NCBI RefSeq assembly: GCF_015223435.1
Contig: NZ_VHKO01000006.1
Span: 1-64,000, forward strand
Direction of reading: 5' to 3'
Source: Vibrio hibernica
GTDB lineage: Bacteria; Pseudomonadota; Gammaproteobacteria; Enterobacterales; Vibrionaceae
DNA: 64,000 nt
The first letter of the stretch is position 1, and each line of letters starts with the position of its first letter. Positions 36,404 through 45,400 of the stretch are shown here, piece after piece. Under the pieces are notes generated by a model, which saw only the letters and a program-made list of their open reading frames with translations, had not been told where the DNA came from and did not search any database. A program made the position numbers and the translations under genes.

Positions 36404-38689
36404 TTAGAGATTAGGCTTTTCATTACGAATGATTGACTTAGCTAATTCATCGTTACCATTTAAAGTTTGGATTTTGATTAAGCCTTGATTCACTGCTTGT
36501 TGGCAAGCTAAACGAATATTAGGCAATGCAAAACTAGCTGCTGGGGCATTCTTTATGGCGGAAAGGTGGACCCATTGGCTATCGGTTTCGCCTTCATATG
36601 TACTGATCTTTCGACAGATATAAATAGCCATTAGTAGTATATCTATCAGTTCTTTATCATTAATTGCAGTGACGGCTTTTGGTAAAAATGGATATTCTGC
36701 TATACCCATTTTTATATGTCGGTCTATGGTTTCATCTGTTTGGAAGGTTTCAACCCACGAATTGATTTTCTCAAACATGGTTTCGGTGTTGCCTTGATGG
36801 GTGGCTTTGGGTTCTATATAAAGAAATAATCCATCGGAAAAATGGTATAGGCGTGCCGGTGAATTGACAAAACTTTGTAAGTGCTGACCAAATGCTTTTT
36901 CTATATCTAAACCCGCGTGATAGCCTCTTTTAAGGTATACATTGCGTAAAAAAGGCACATCAAACATAACAAAATGAAGTCGATCACTTAAGGGTTCATT
37001 GATCAACTCACCCAGTCGCCATTGTTCAAAGATCGCATTACTGCGTTCGAGTGATTTTGGTAGTTTTGCATTAAGAAGTTTTAAGTTTTGTAAGCCAGAA
37101 CGTGTATGGGTATAGAGATCGATCGTTTGAATTTCTAGCTCTTTTTTGATTTTCTTATTTAGGTAGCCGCGATAAATAATGACCATGAATAGTAATAGGC
37201 TGACAACCATTAATACTAAAGTAGATTGTTGATAATCATGATATTTTTCTTGGCTACGAGAAAGGTTATCTTCCAGTCCTGCATAATGTAAGGACTGTTC
37301 AATAATATCTTTTTGTTGTCGAAAAACTTCTTCATTAATGGCATTAAACTGTTCTTGTTGGTTCTGCCATAAACTTTGATAATTATGTTGGGCTTCGAGA
37401 GCTTGCTTGTAATTCCCTTGCTGCTGATAGACGGCAGAGCTGATTCTGTATGCACTCATTTTTAAGTGATTATTATTTAATTGAGTGGCAGCAGTGAGGG
37501 CTAGTTGGCTATAAGCTAATGCGGTTTCGGTGTTTCCGTGTGATAGTGCTAAGGCGGCTTGCAGTAAATTAACTTCTGATTTTTGCAGCACCGAATTAGT
37601 CTGTTCCACCATTCTTTGCGCTTGATTTAAATAAATTTCAGCATGGGAAAAGTCGAATAGTTTTAAGTAGGTGTTAGCGATGTTGATGCGTAATTCTATT
37701 ATTTGACCTAAGGTCTTTAATGTTTCCTCATTGTCCAACACATTTAAATAACTGACTAAAGCTAGGTTAAATTTACCTTGTTGATAATAAGTATCGGCCA
37801 TTAATTTCAATGTTTCAGATAATGGTGTTGAATGAGGATAATTATCATAAAAATCTGCCGCTTCTGTAGTGTGCTCAATGGCTTTATCGAAAACATGGCG
37901 CGAATAAAAGAGCTTTGCGAGTAATAAATTGGTTTTAGCCAGCTCAATGCTATCGCCTTCTTTTACGGCCATCCAATAAGTAATAAGAAGCTGAGTTAAT
38001 GAGTCATCATATTCATCTTGCTTGAGATAATACTCACCCAAATTGAGATGATAATCGATAGTGAGTAATACCGAGTTTAAGACAACAACATAACTTTCAG
38101 CTTGCTTGAAGGCAGCTTCCGCTTTGATGCGGTTATTTTGATAAGCGTAAACACGAGCTTTAAACATATTAAGGTGATAATTCAGCTGTTGTTTCCAGTT
38201 TGTGGTTTGTTGCTCTTGTTCTAGCTTTTGATCAATCTCGCTAAGGTAACGATTTATATCATTGATACTATGAGTTTGATCCCATAATAATTGGGCATGA
38301 GAAAGGCGAGCATTGATATAAAGCTGAGGTAATTTGTATTGAGTGGCAAGTGTTTCTGCTTCTTGGATAGACTGCAAAGCCAATTGATATAAGCCTTGAT
38401 TATGATAAGCCTGAGCCATGATTTGTAGAGCTTCAATACTGGTTGATGGTGTCCGAATGCTTTCTTCGCTGCCATCTCTTGATAATGTGTAGTCTTGGCT
38501 ATTCGTGACGACGAGCCTACGGGCAGAGAGAAATTGTTTAGTGGTAGTAATGGATTGCTGAGGATTAATGCTTAACACTCTTGCCGCCTCTTGAAGGTAA
38601 GGGGTCAGATATGTTTTAGCTTGAGCCTGTTTAGATAATAAAAGACTGCTAAATAAAAGGGTAATAATAATCTGAGCCACTTTATTCAT
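36404..38689 (-). CDS. Membrane-anchored TPR protein with a degenerate GGDEF-like C-terminal domain
   Basis: The 761-residue protein has a signal peptide or anchor (MNKVAQIIITLLFSSLLLSK, ending AQA), about 450 residues of TPR-like helices (for example YHNQGLYQLALQSIQEAETLA), a transmembrane helix (TLVLMVVSLLLFMVIIYRGYL) and a cytoplasmic C-terminus. That end resembles a GGDEF fold (DLYTHTRSGLQNLKLLNAKL, HFVMFDVPFLRNVYLKRGYHAGLD, IKMGIAEYPF), but no GGDEF or GGEEF motif is present, so cyclic-di-GMP synthesis is unlikely. It may sense a periplasmic signal. ATG 38701 is an alternative start. Confidence 0.7.
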   Translation of the reverse strand: MNKVAQIIITLLFSSLLLSKQAQAKTYLTPYLQEAARVLSINPQQSITTTKQFLSARRLVVTNSQDYTLSRDGSEESIRTPSTSIEALQIMAQAYHNQGLYQLALQSIQEAETLATQYKLPQLYINARLSHAQLLWDQTHSINDINRYLSEIDQKLEQEQQTTNWKQQLNYHLNMFKARVYAYQNNRIKAEAAFKQAESYVVVLNSVLLTIDYHLNLGEYYLKQDEYDDSLTQLLITYWMAVKEGDSIELAKTNLLLAKLFYSRHVFDKAIEHTTEAADFYDNYPHSTPLSETLKLMADTYYQQGKFNLALVSYLNVLDNEETLKTLGQIIELRINIANTYLKLFDFSHAEIYLNQAQRMVEQTNSVLQKSEVNLLQAALALSHGNTETALAYSQLALTAATQLNNNHLKMSAYRISSAVYQQQGNYKQALEAQHNYQSLWQNQQEQFNAINEEVFRQQKDIIEQSLHYAGLEDNLSRSQEKYHDYQQSTLVLMVVSLLLFMVIIYRGYLNKKIKKELEIQTIDLYTHTRSGLQNLKLLNAKLPKSLERSNAIFEQWRLGELINEPLSDRLHFVMFDVPFLRNVYLKRGYHAGLDIEKAFGQHLQSFVNSPARLYHFSDGLFLYIEPKATHQGNTETMFEKINSWVETFQTDETIDRHIKMGIAEYPFLPKAVTAINDKELIDILLMAIYICRKISTYEGETDSQWVHLSAIKNAPAASFALPNIRLACQQAVNQGLIKIQTLNGNDELAKSIIRNEKPNL

Positions 38690-38800
38690 TGGTCTCTGCA
38701 TTCTCCTAGGGATATTCAAAACAAATAGTTTGTTAACTATGATGGTGGATAGGCGATCTAACATCGCCTTACTGTAACGTCAATTACTTCTGATATTGCC

Positions 38801-39697
38801 TTATTGGCGTGCCATACGCTTCATGCTATTTGGCTTTTCATGCAAAGTAGAGCGGTAAGGATTAATATCCAATCCTCCTCTACGAGTATAGCGAGCATAA
38901 ACGCTGAGTTGTTGAGGTTGGCAATATTTGATGATGTCACAGAATATCCGCTCTACACACTGTTCGTGAAATTCGTTATGTTCACGAAAAGAAATAAGAT
39001 AGCGCAATAAAGCCTCTTGTGAGATTTTATGACCGGTATATTGAATTTCAACGCTACCCCAATCTGGTTGATTGGTGATTAAGCAATTTGATTTCAATAG
39101 ATGGCTATGTAAAATTTCAGTGACGGCTTGCTCGCTGGTTGAGCCTTGTAGGTATTGTTCATTAAATTGATAATCGGTGATTTCGATATCTTGATGATCA
39201 ATACAATTGCCTTGCATCGTCACAATCGGTTGTAGGGTGTAATGCTCAACATTGTGTAAGCAAACCTCTACTGTTTCACCAGCACAAGCTGAAAGATCAG
39301 CTTTTAAGGCGCTTTCCACCTGTTGCCAATCATCAAAGCGAGTTTGGTTTAAACTATTTAGATACAACTTAAACGATTTTGACTCAATAAGGTTTGGGCT
39401 AGTGACGGGCAAGAACACATCACCAATGGCCACTTGAGGTAATCCCTTACTATTAAGCCAGGATATTTCATACAAGGTCCAAATATCACAACCAATAAAA
39501 GGCAGAGTATTGATCTCGTTTAATCCGAGATCTTGGCGATTTAAGCTACGCGGCACAGGTTGTAGCAAACTCGGATCATAATCATGACGATATTGTGTAT
39601 GCTGACCTAATGTTAAGCCTTGCAATTCTTTGGCATTAGCATATTTTGTGCTGCAAGGTTGAGTTGATGAATGCTTGTCTTTTGAAGTATGAGTCAT
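38801..39697 (-). CDS. queF: NADPH-dependent 7-cyano-7-deazaguanine reductase QueF
   Basis: QueF reduces preQ0 to preQ1 in queuosine biosynthesis. The 298 residues form the long, two-domain type. The substrate-specific motif is [14 protein letters not shown], the thioimide-forming cysteine and aspartate are in [15 protein letters not shown], and HEQCVERIF plus [16 protein letters not shown] complete the core. It is divergent from syd, as in E. coli. Confidence 0.96.
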   Translation of the reverse strand: MTHTSKDKHSSTQPCSTKYANAKELQGLTLGQHTQYRHDYDPSLLQPVPRSLNRQDLGLNEINTLPFIGCDIWTLYEISWLNSKGLPQVAIGDVFLPVTSPNLIESKSFKLYLNSLNQTRFDDWQQVESALKADLSACAGETVEVCLHNVEHYTLQPIVTMQGNCIDHQDIEITDYQFNEQYLQGSTSEQAVTEILHSHLLKSNCLITNQPDWGSVEIQYTGHKISQEALLRYLISFREHNEFHEQCVERIFCDIIKYCQPQQLSVYARYTRRGGLDINPYRSTLHEKPNSMKRMARQ

Positions 39698-39784
39698 AGT
39701 AAAATCTAGATTTATTACAGTGACCAGAATAGTAATACCAATTCCAATCGGTATCTATGTATAATTTTGAATATGGAGCCTTGA

Positions 39785-40333
39785 ATGAACCACAATATTG
39801 CCCATGCGTTGGCTGTGCTTACTTCTGATTTTATTGAGCAATGGCAACAAGCCTATAAAAGCAATCCTATTGCCGATGAAATGAAAGGGTTAGCTTCACC
39901 ATGTCTACAAACTCAAGCAGATAGTGAGCATGTTGAGTGGCTACCACAAGAACGTGATGAACTGGCCGACTTCAGCAATTTGGAACGCGGTATTGAGCTT
40001 ACGATTCACTCTGATATTAAAGCTTTTTATGGGTCACAATATAGTGCCGATTTAACCTTATCTTGGAAAGGCAAACCGTTCACTTTGCTGCAAGTGTGGA
40101 GTGATGATGATTTTGTTCATCTTCAAGAAAATATTTTGGGTCATTTGGTCACTCAACGTCGATTAAAGTTAAAGCCAACGGTATTTATTGGTACCACCGA
40201 TGCCGAGTTAGATGTGATTTCTATTTGTAATATTAGTGGTGAAGTGATTTTAGAGCGTTTAGGGACGTCTAATCGGGATGTGTTGAGCTCAAACATCGAA
40301 CAGTTTTTAATTCAGTGCCAAGTGCAAGTGTAA
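39785..40333 (+). CDS. syd: SecY-interacting protein Syd
   Basis: Syd binds the cytosolic face of SecY and monitors translocon integrity. The 182 residues match the family in length and in SDIKAFYGSQYSADL, GKPFTLLQVWSDDDFVHLQENILGHL and FIGTTDAELDVISICN. The protein is acidic, fitting its binding to basic SecY loops. It is divergent from queF across an 87-bp gap and followed closely by a zinc-ribbon gene. Confidence 0.94.
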   Translation: MNHNIAHALAVLTSDFIEQWQQAYKSNPIADEMKGLASPCLQTQADSEHVEWLPQERDELADFSNLERGIELTIHSDIKAFYGSQYSADLTLSWKGKPFTLLQVWSDDDFVHLQENILGHLVTQRRLKLKPTVFIGTTDAELDVISICNISGEVILERLGTSNRDVLSSNIEQFLIQCQVQV

Positions 40334-40342
40334 GGAAGATAA

Positions 40343-41131
40343 GTGTACGTTGTAGAGTTGCAGTTTGAATGTTTTGATAATACCACCATGGATGCGGTTG
40401 AAAAATCGATCAATGGTTTACTCGATGCCTTACGTTTTAATGGGCAGATATTAGGTCGGGAATTTCCTATCATCATTGGTGATGGGGAATTTCGTGTACG
40501 CTTAATTTGCCCAGAATCAGACAGTATGCATCCAAGGTATCATTCTGCTTATGTCAAAGTATGCTTGCAACGGCTTACTGATGCGAAGGTTTTAGCGCCG
40601 AAGGTGAAAGTGCTCGGGCAAGATCTTAATTCAGAACAAACTGTCGCCCATGAAGATGCGGGGCAATCAAGTTGGCAAGTGTTGTATACCACATTTGTGC
40701 ACTCATGCTCACCGTTACGCTGTGGCGATACGTTTAGACCTATTCCGTTATATCACAATCCGCCAACCTTAAATGGCGATCACAAAGCGATCATTAAATG
40801 GCAAACGGAATGGCAAGCGTGCGATGAAATTCAAATGGCAGGTGCGACCCAAGCAGAGCATGCAACATTAAAAGAAATCTCAGATGTTGGGAGCTATTTA
40901 TTTCGACGAGGCTGGGATCTGCGTGGGCGCTTAGAATATCTCACCAAAATCCCAACATACTATTATTTATATCGCATTGGCGGGGAAAGCCTTGAAGCGG
41001 AAAAACAACGCCGCTGTCCACGTTGTGGTGGTGATTGGAAACTTGAAAAACCATTACACGATATTTTTTATTTCAAATGCGATGATTGTCGGATTGTGTC
41101 GAATATTTCGTGGGATCAGTTGAAAGGTTAG
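40343..41131 (+). CDS. DUF2310 zinc-ribbon protein
   Basis: The 262 residues end in a zinc ribbon with two CxxC pairs (CPRCGGDW and CDDC), about 20 residues apart. The remainder is conserved in Vibrionaceae-type genomes as DUF2310 and has no assigned function; a nucleic-acid role is only a guess from the ribbon. It starts at GTG 40343 with AGGAAG 8 nt upstream, 9 bp after syd, so the two are likely co-transcribed. Confidence 0.82.
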   Translation: MYVVELQFECFDNTTMDAVEKSINGLLDALRFNGQILGREFPIIIGDGEFRVRLICPESDSMHPRYHSAYVKVCLQRLTDAKVLAPKVKVLGQDLNSEQTVAHEDAGQSSWQVLYTTFVHSCSPLRCGDTFRPIPLYHNPPTLNGDHKAIIKWQTEWQACDEIQMAGATQAEHATLKEISDVGSYLFRRGWDLRGRLEYLTKIPTYYYLYRIGGESLEAEKQRRCPRCGGDWKLEKPLHDIFYFKCDDCRIVSNISWDQLKG

Positions 41132-41170
41132 TTTTATTGGTGTGGCAATATAAGAGCTGCACGATTGAAA

Positions 41171-41203
41171 TCCTGAATAACATTTTATCGTCGTTATTCA
41201 GGA
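41171..41203. terminator. Hairpin between the convergent DUF2310 and yaiI genes
   Basis: TCCTGAATAAC (41171-41181) pairs perfectly with GTTATTCAGGA (41193-41203). T runs are poor on both sides, so it is a moderate candidate for a shared terminator. Confidence 0.5.
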
Positions 41204-41211
41204 TGAACGCT

Positions 41212-41658
41212 TTATTTAGCCTTTGCTAAGATCTTATCCAGATGATTGGCAAATTCACGCTTATCAGTTTGTGAAAGTGGCGCGGGGCCACCGCTTTGAA
41301 TACCACTTGAACGTAAAGTATCCATAAAGTCACGAATATTGAGACGAGCCTTAATGGTGTCTTTAGTATACAGCTCACCGCGTGAACTCAATGCTTGTCC
41401 ACCCTTTGTGATGACTTCATCAGCCAGTGGAATATCGGAAGTAATCACCAAATCCCCAATTTCTACTCGACGTACAATTTCGTTATCGGCAATATCAAAG
41501 CCACTTTCGACTTGGATCGAGTGAATGTTGGTACGATTGGGGACGGGAACTTGATGGTTTGCCACAAAGGTGGTGGTTATACCGGTTCTTTCTGCAGCTC
41601 GACAAATCGTTTCACGAATGGTTTTTGGACAGGCATCGGCATCAACCCAAATTTTCAT
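41212..41658 (-). CDS. yaiI: UPF0178 / DUF188 family protein (YaiI)
   Basis: The 148 residues match the YaiI/YqxD family: [20 protein letters not shown] at the start, [16 protein letters not shown] centre ([13 protein letters not shown]) and [13 protein letters not shown] motif ([14 protein letters not shown]). The acidic motifs suggest a PIN-like nuclease fold, but no activity is established. It begins one base after the stop of the coiled-coil gene upstream. Confidence 0.9.
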   Translation of the reverse strand: MKIWVDADACPKTIRETICRAAERTGITTTFVANHQVPVPNRTNIHSIQVESGFDIADNEIVRRVEIGDLVITSDIPLADEVITKGGQALSSRGELYTKDTIKARLNIRDFMDTLRSSGIQSGGPAPLSQTDKREFANHLDKILAKAK

Positions 41659-41659
41659 A

Positions 41660-41983
41660 CTACTTCCCTTGCTCTGTTGTTAATTTCTGCTCTAACTGAT
41701 TGATGCGTAGTTCTAATTGCTCAATACGTTGAATAAAAGTCTGCATTTGAGTTTCAAGACTCTGAACTCGTGGATCATTATTAGACGCATTTTTTTGAGC
41801 GGCTATTTCAATTTTGGGCGCTCTATTGGATGCTTTCCACGATTTGATTGTGCTGATGATAGCTGGAATTGGTACTGAGACAGATAAGCGAGCTTTCACT
41901 AATGCCACACTGGGTTCTTTGCCTTCGGCATTGAGTTCGGATAAGACTTTATGTAATTCTGCCGTGACATTTTGAGTATTCAT
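41660..41983 (-). CDS. Small coiled-coil protein of unknown function
   Basis: The 107 residues have an N-terminal helical part ([28 protein letters not shown]) that resembles winged-helix DNA-binding starts of the KfrA type, a basic linker, and a C-terminal heptad coiled coil ([20 protein letters not shown]). Those two features suggest a dimeric nucleic-acid-binding protein, but this is inference. It is translationally coupled to yaiI (1-bp gap). Confidence 0.7.
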   Translation of the reverse strand: MNTQNVTAELHKVLSELNAEGKEPSVALVKARLSVSVPIPAIISTIKSWKASNRAPKIEIAAQKNASNNDPRVQSLETQMQTFIQRIEQLELRINQLEQKLTTEQGK

Positions 41984-42027
41984 TTTAGATTCTCTTTAAC
42001 ACAAAAATTGAATAGTAATTGAGCTTA

Positions 42028-42336
42028 TTAATAATCGACCATTCTATAAGGTGGTAGACGAAAGTGCGTGGCTTTAAAACCTAGCATAATCATTTTTGCT
42101 TGGTAACAATCATCACCACGAGATGAGAATTCAAATTGATACAGTGAGTGAAAGCGCCAGCGACCATCTGGTAACCTTATCTGGTAGCGCAATAAAGAGG
42201 TTGATAGCACTTGCAGATCCAACTGTTCACAATGACGTAAAATCGCTTTATGTGCTAATTCAGATTGACGACGTTGCTGCCAAAATAAAAAGGCAATAAA
42301 CATGACGATTAAAATCATTAATAAATCCGTGATCAT
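42028..42336 (-). CDS. DUF3301 single-helix membrane protein
   Basis: The 102 residues begin with one membrane helix (ITDLLMILIVMFIAFLFWQQ) followed by a basic cytoplasmic stretch and a small beta-rich domain (RYQIRLPDGRWRFHSLYQFEF) typical of DUF3301. The function is unknown. It lies just downstream of DUF3549, a pairing also familiar from other vibrios. Confidence 0.82.
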   Translation of the reverse strand: MITDLLMILIVMFIAFLFWQQRRQSELAHKAILRHCEQLDLQVLSTSLLRYQIRLPDGRWRFHSLYQFEFSSRGDDCYQAKMIMLGFKATHFRLPPYRMVDY

Positions 42337-42400
42337 TTACGCTTCCTTTGAGGTATTTATTTTATAAATCGGTGAATAGTGCTTTTAATAAAATCAAATA

Positions 42401-43459
42401 CTATTGACTCGATTTAGTTTGTTGCTGCAAGGTGATCAGCGCGTTAGCCAGTTCCGGGCTTGGCGTATTATGCAGTAACGGAAGAAATGTCACCCTTAAT
42501 TCAGGTAGCATCACTAAGTCTGCAAATAATTGATTAAATAGATTTTGATTATCGGTTTGAGCTAATCGTAATAAGAATTTTATCGCTCGCGCTTCGGTGG
42601 CAAGTTGTGACCAACAACGCCCAGCGATGGCAATTAATATCTCGGAATGACTCAATTCTGGTTTGGCTAAAAGGGCTTCAATGACGGTTTGAAGTTGATT
42701 GATATTACCGCCAGATAGCGCACGTACAAAAGCAGACAGCAAAAATAAGTCAGGTTGGTCTTTATTGGACTCTTCCAGTGCGAGTTCAGCAATACGTAGG
42801 CTTAATTTGTCGTCTAGATTGACATGCTCCAATGCGCCTAACAAAACATACAACGCTGGGTGGCATTGAACATTTTTTGTGAGCGATGGAAGTGCTTTAC
42901 GAATTGCCACGGTATTTTGATTATTTGATAATCGTGCACATATATCGGTAATGCCTTGCAAGCCAACCGTTTGCCAATTATTCCACCCAAGATCACCCGT
43001 AAAATAATGCTGAGCATGTTCGTAATATTGGCTGGTGGGTAAATCTAAATGTGCTCGAATTAAGCTATGAAAAGCCGCCATTTTGTCATCTTTAGGCTTA
43101 AAGGTGTATGGGTTACTTGCGAGATGTTGCTGCTGTTCTTCTGTTAAGCTTTGATTTAATTGCGCTCCCATTGCCTCGGTGACATATCTTAAGAAATTAC
43201 CAACATCGGTTTGATTGAGTAAACCTCGCTCATCTAATGGGAATTTTAAGAACCAAATCCAAGGTTGGTTTTGCTCTGTCCAATAAGCAATGCCAAGGTG
43301 TGCATGTCGCTGTAGAGGATAAGGGTAGGGCTTTTGTGCCATTTCGACTTGTAGAAAGGTTTTATGGTCAATGGATTGAATGCGGCGACCTAAATCAAAT
43401 ATTTTATATTGGCACTGACTTTTTTCGAGTAGCTGACTTAGATTGTGAATAGCATTCAT
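42401..43459 (-). CDS. DUF3549 family protein
   Basis: The 352 residues match DUF3549: LSQLLEKSQCQYKIFDLGRR at the start, QKPYPYPLQRHAHLGIAYW and FLKFPLDERGLLN, then an all-helical C-terminal region with HEAT-like repeats (about 170-340). It has no signal or membrane segment, so it should be cytosolic. The role is unknown. It is divergent from the yqcC-truC pair. Confidence 0.85.
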   Translation of the reverse strand: MNAIHNLSQLLEKSQCQYKIFDLGRRIQSIDHKTFLQVEMAQKPYPYPLQRHAHLGIAYWTEQNQPWIWFLKFPLDERGLLNQTDVGNFLRYVTEAMGAQLNQSLTEEQQQHLASNPYTFKPKDDKMAAFHSLIRAHLDLPTSQYYEHAQHYFTGDLGWNNWQTVGLQGITDICARLSNNQNTVAIRKALPSLTKNVQCHPALYVLLGALEHVNLDDKLSLRIAELALEESNKDQPDLFLLSAFVRALSGGNINQLQTVIEALLAKPELSHSEILIAIAGRCWSQLATEARAIKFLLRLAQTDNQNLFNQLFADLVMLPELRVTFLPLLHNTPSPELANALITLQQQTKSSQ

Positions 43460-43546
43460 AGAGGGTTATCCGATCTCAATTCAAAAGGGTATAATCTCTA
43501 CTAAATGGTACCCAATTTGACCATTATCAAGGGCGCATAGAGTAAA

Positions 43547-43861
43547 ATGATTCAAGCAGATTCACTTTGTCAAAAATTGGACACATTAAAATCGACTTTA
43601 CAGCGGTTAAGTTTATGGGAAGAGCATTCGCCTAATGCTGATATGCTTACCAGTTCTCAGCCTTTTTCGCTGGATACGTTAACGCCAACACAGTGGTTAC
43701 AATGGGTCTTTATTCCTAAAATGGATGCCTTGATTCGCTCAGAGCAAGCGATACCAACAGGATTTGAAATTAGCCCTTATTTTGAGCAATCGATGGTCAA
43801 TGATGAAGCGCAGCACCAGTTATTGGTAGTGTTAAAACAAATAGATGAAATTGTTAAATGA
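43547..43861 (+). CDS. yqcC: YqcC family protein (DUF446)
   Basis: This 104-residue helical protein has the family core: LWEEHSPN, FSLDTLTPTQWLQWVFIPKMDALI and ISPYFEQ. Its function is unknown, but the gene is commonly next to truC; here its stop overlaps the truC start (ATGA at 43858-43861), so the two are translationally coupled. Confidence 0.9.
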   Translation: MIQADSLCQKLDTLKSTLQRLSLWEEHSPNADMLTSSQPFSLDTLTPTQWLQWVFIPKMDALIRSEQAIPTGFEISPYFEQSMVNDEAQHQLLVVLKQIDEIVK

Positions 43862-44724
43862 GCGACATTATGAATCAAGAAAAAACCGATCAAACTAATA
43901 TTGCTCAAGCTAACATTGATCAAGATAGTATCGAGCAAGCTAATACCGTTGAGCAATTAACAGTTGAAGATGACCAGACAGAGAGCGAATTACCACAGGT
44001 TGAGCTAGAAATTATTTATCAAGATGAGTCTCTTATTGCGGTCAATAAACCGGCGGGAATGTTGGTGCATCGTTCTTGGTTGGATCGTCACGAAACTCGA
44101 TTTGCCATGCAAACATTACGCGATCAAATTGGTCAGCATGTGTTCCCGCTGCATCGTCTGGATCGTCCGACTTCGGGTGTGTTGCTATTTGCTTTATCCA
44201 GCGATGTCGCATCACAAGCCGCGCCAATGTTTGCTGAACATCAATTTGAGAAAACCTATCATGCGATTGTCCGCGGTTGGATCGAAGAAGGGGATCGATT
44301 AGATTATCCGCTCAAGAAAGAGTTGGATAAGGTTGCAGATAAATTCGCGAAACAAGATCAAGAAGCACAATCCGCCATTACCGACTATCGACCTCTTGCT
44401 AAAGTTGAAGTCCCATTATCAACCGGACGCTTCCCGACTAGCCGTTTTGGCTTGGTTGAAATGAAACCGCTAACAGGGCGTAAGCATCAATTGCGTCGAC
44501 ATATGGCTCACCTACGTCATCCAATTATTGGCGATACTTCGCATGGTGATGGTAAGCAAAATCGATTGTTTCGTGATCACCTTAATGCACATAGATTGAT
44601 GCTTCATGCAACACGTTTAAGCTTTATTCATCCGATAACCAAGCAAGCCGTTATCATTGAAGCAAAATTTGATGAGGTGTGGATGAACCTTATTGAGAAG
44701 TTTGGTTGGAATAGTAGCCTCTAG
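43858..44724 (+). CDS. truC: tRNA pseudouridine(65) synthase TruC
   Basis: TruC isomerises U65 of certain tRNAs. The RluA-type core starts near residue 45 (LEIIYQDESLIAVNKPAG) and includes the catalytic aspartate motif HRLDRPTSGVLLFAL, KTYHAIVRGW and the C-terminal GRKHQLRRHMAHLRHPIIGD. The first 45 residues are an unusual acidic, glutamine/asparagine-rich extension with imperfect IAQANIDQ-type repeats not present in E. coli TruC. ATG 43858 overlaps yqcC. Confidence 0.93.
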   Translation: MSDIMNQEKTDQTNIAQANIDQDSIEQANTVEQLTVEDDQTESELPQVELEIIYQDESLIAVNKPAGMLVHRSWLDRHETRFAMQTLRDQIGQHVFPLHRLDRPTSGVLLFALSSDVASQAAPMFAEHQFEKTYHAIVRGWIEEGDRLDYPLKKELDKVADKFAKQDQEAQSAITDYRPLAKVEVPLSTGRFPTSRFGLVEMKPLTGRKHQLRRHMAHLRHPIIGDTSHGDGKQNRLFRDHLNAHRLMLHATRLSFIHPITKQAVIIEAKFDEVWMNLIEKFGWNSSL

Positions 44725-44779
44725 TTATTAGGGAAATAAGTTTCGAGCCTCGGAGTGAGGCACGGTGATAGCAATGATA

Positions 44780-44907
44780 GAAACTGAAAATCGTCATCCT
44801 GAAAAACGACGTAGGAGTGCAGTTCAGGATCTCCGACAGCGATTGGAGTTTCAATGCGTTGTAGGAGATTCCGTATCTTCTTCGCTTAGGCCATGTACGG
44901 AATGACG
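44780..44907. repeat. Palindromic intergenic repeat with nested hairpins
   Basis: Between truC and yibL lies a structured element. GAAACT/AATCG (from 44780) pairs with CGATT/AGTTTC (to 44851), enclosing ATCCTGAA/TTCAGGAT (44796-44803, 44823-44830). A second hairpin pairs ATTCCGTA (44868-44875) with TACGGAAT (44896-44903), and CGTCAT at 44792 can pair with ATGACG at 44902. Only one copy is in this window, so calling it a dispersed repeat is inference. Confidence 0.5.
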
Positions 44908-44939
44908 TGATGCGAACGGAGATGTTACTCTCGATTCCC

Positions 44940-45323
44940 TTATTTCAGCTTAGCTAAATCCGCTTCAATATCAGCAATTTTACCTGCCACCACTTTTTCT
45001 AAATGACGTAAATCCGTTAAGATTTTATGTTTAATATCTTGGTTATCCATCGGTTTAGGCTTGGTGATTTTATTTAATTCCGTCATTACTTGAGTGAGAC
45101 TAGGGCTTACTTCGGTAGTCTCTTTATAGTGACCTTGGCTGTTTTCTACACGAATACTTTTACGTTGGCGTGGGTATTTAAATTTGACACTTTTAGCAAA
45201 AAGCTCACCTTTTTGTTTGTGAAAATAGACTTTTAGTACATCGACTTGAGCTTCTTGACGCAAACTATAGCGGGCAATTAATTTAGGGTCGCTGATGCCG
45301 AGCATTTGTAAATTTGGGTACAT
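44940..45323 (-). CDS. yibL: YibL-like ribosome-associated protein (DUF2810)
   Basis: The 127 residues are basic and mostly helical: [37 protein letters not shown] and a C-terminal coiled coil ([19 protein letters not shown]). E. coli YibL is found with ribosomes; the precise role is not known. It is a single gene between the palindromic repeat and glnD. Confidence 0.82.
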   Translation of the reverse strand: MYPNLQMLGISDPKLIARYSLRQEAQVDVLKVYFHKQKGELFAKSVKFKYPRQRKSIRVENSQGHYKETTEVSPSLTQVMTELNKITKPKPMDNQDIKHKILTDLRHLEKVVAGKIADIEADLAKLK

Positions 45324-45400
45324 ATAGATTTACCTCAATCGTTTATTTTCACGTTAAATTAAACATCGAATCTATGGGTTATTCTAGCTTCAATTTACCT

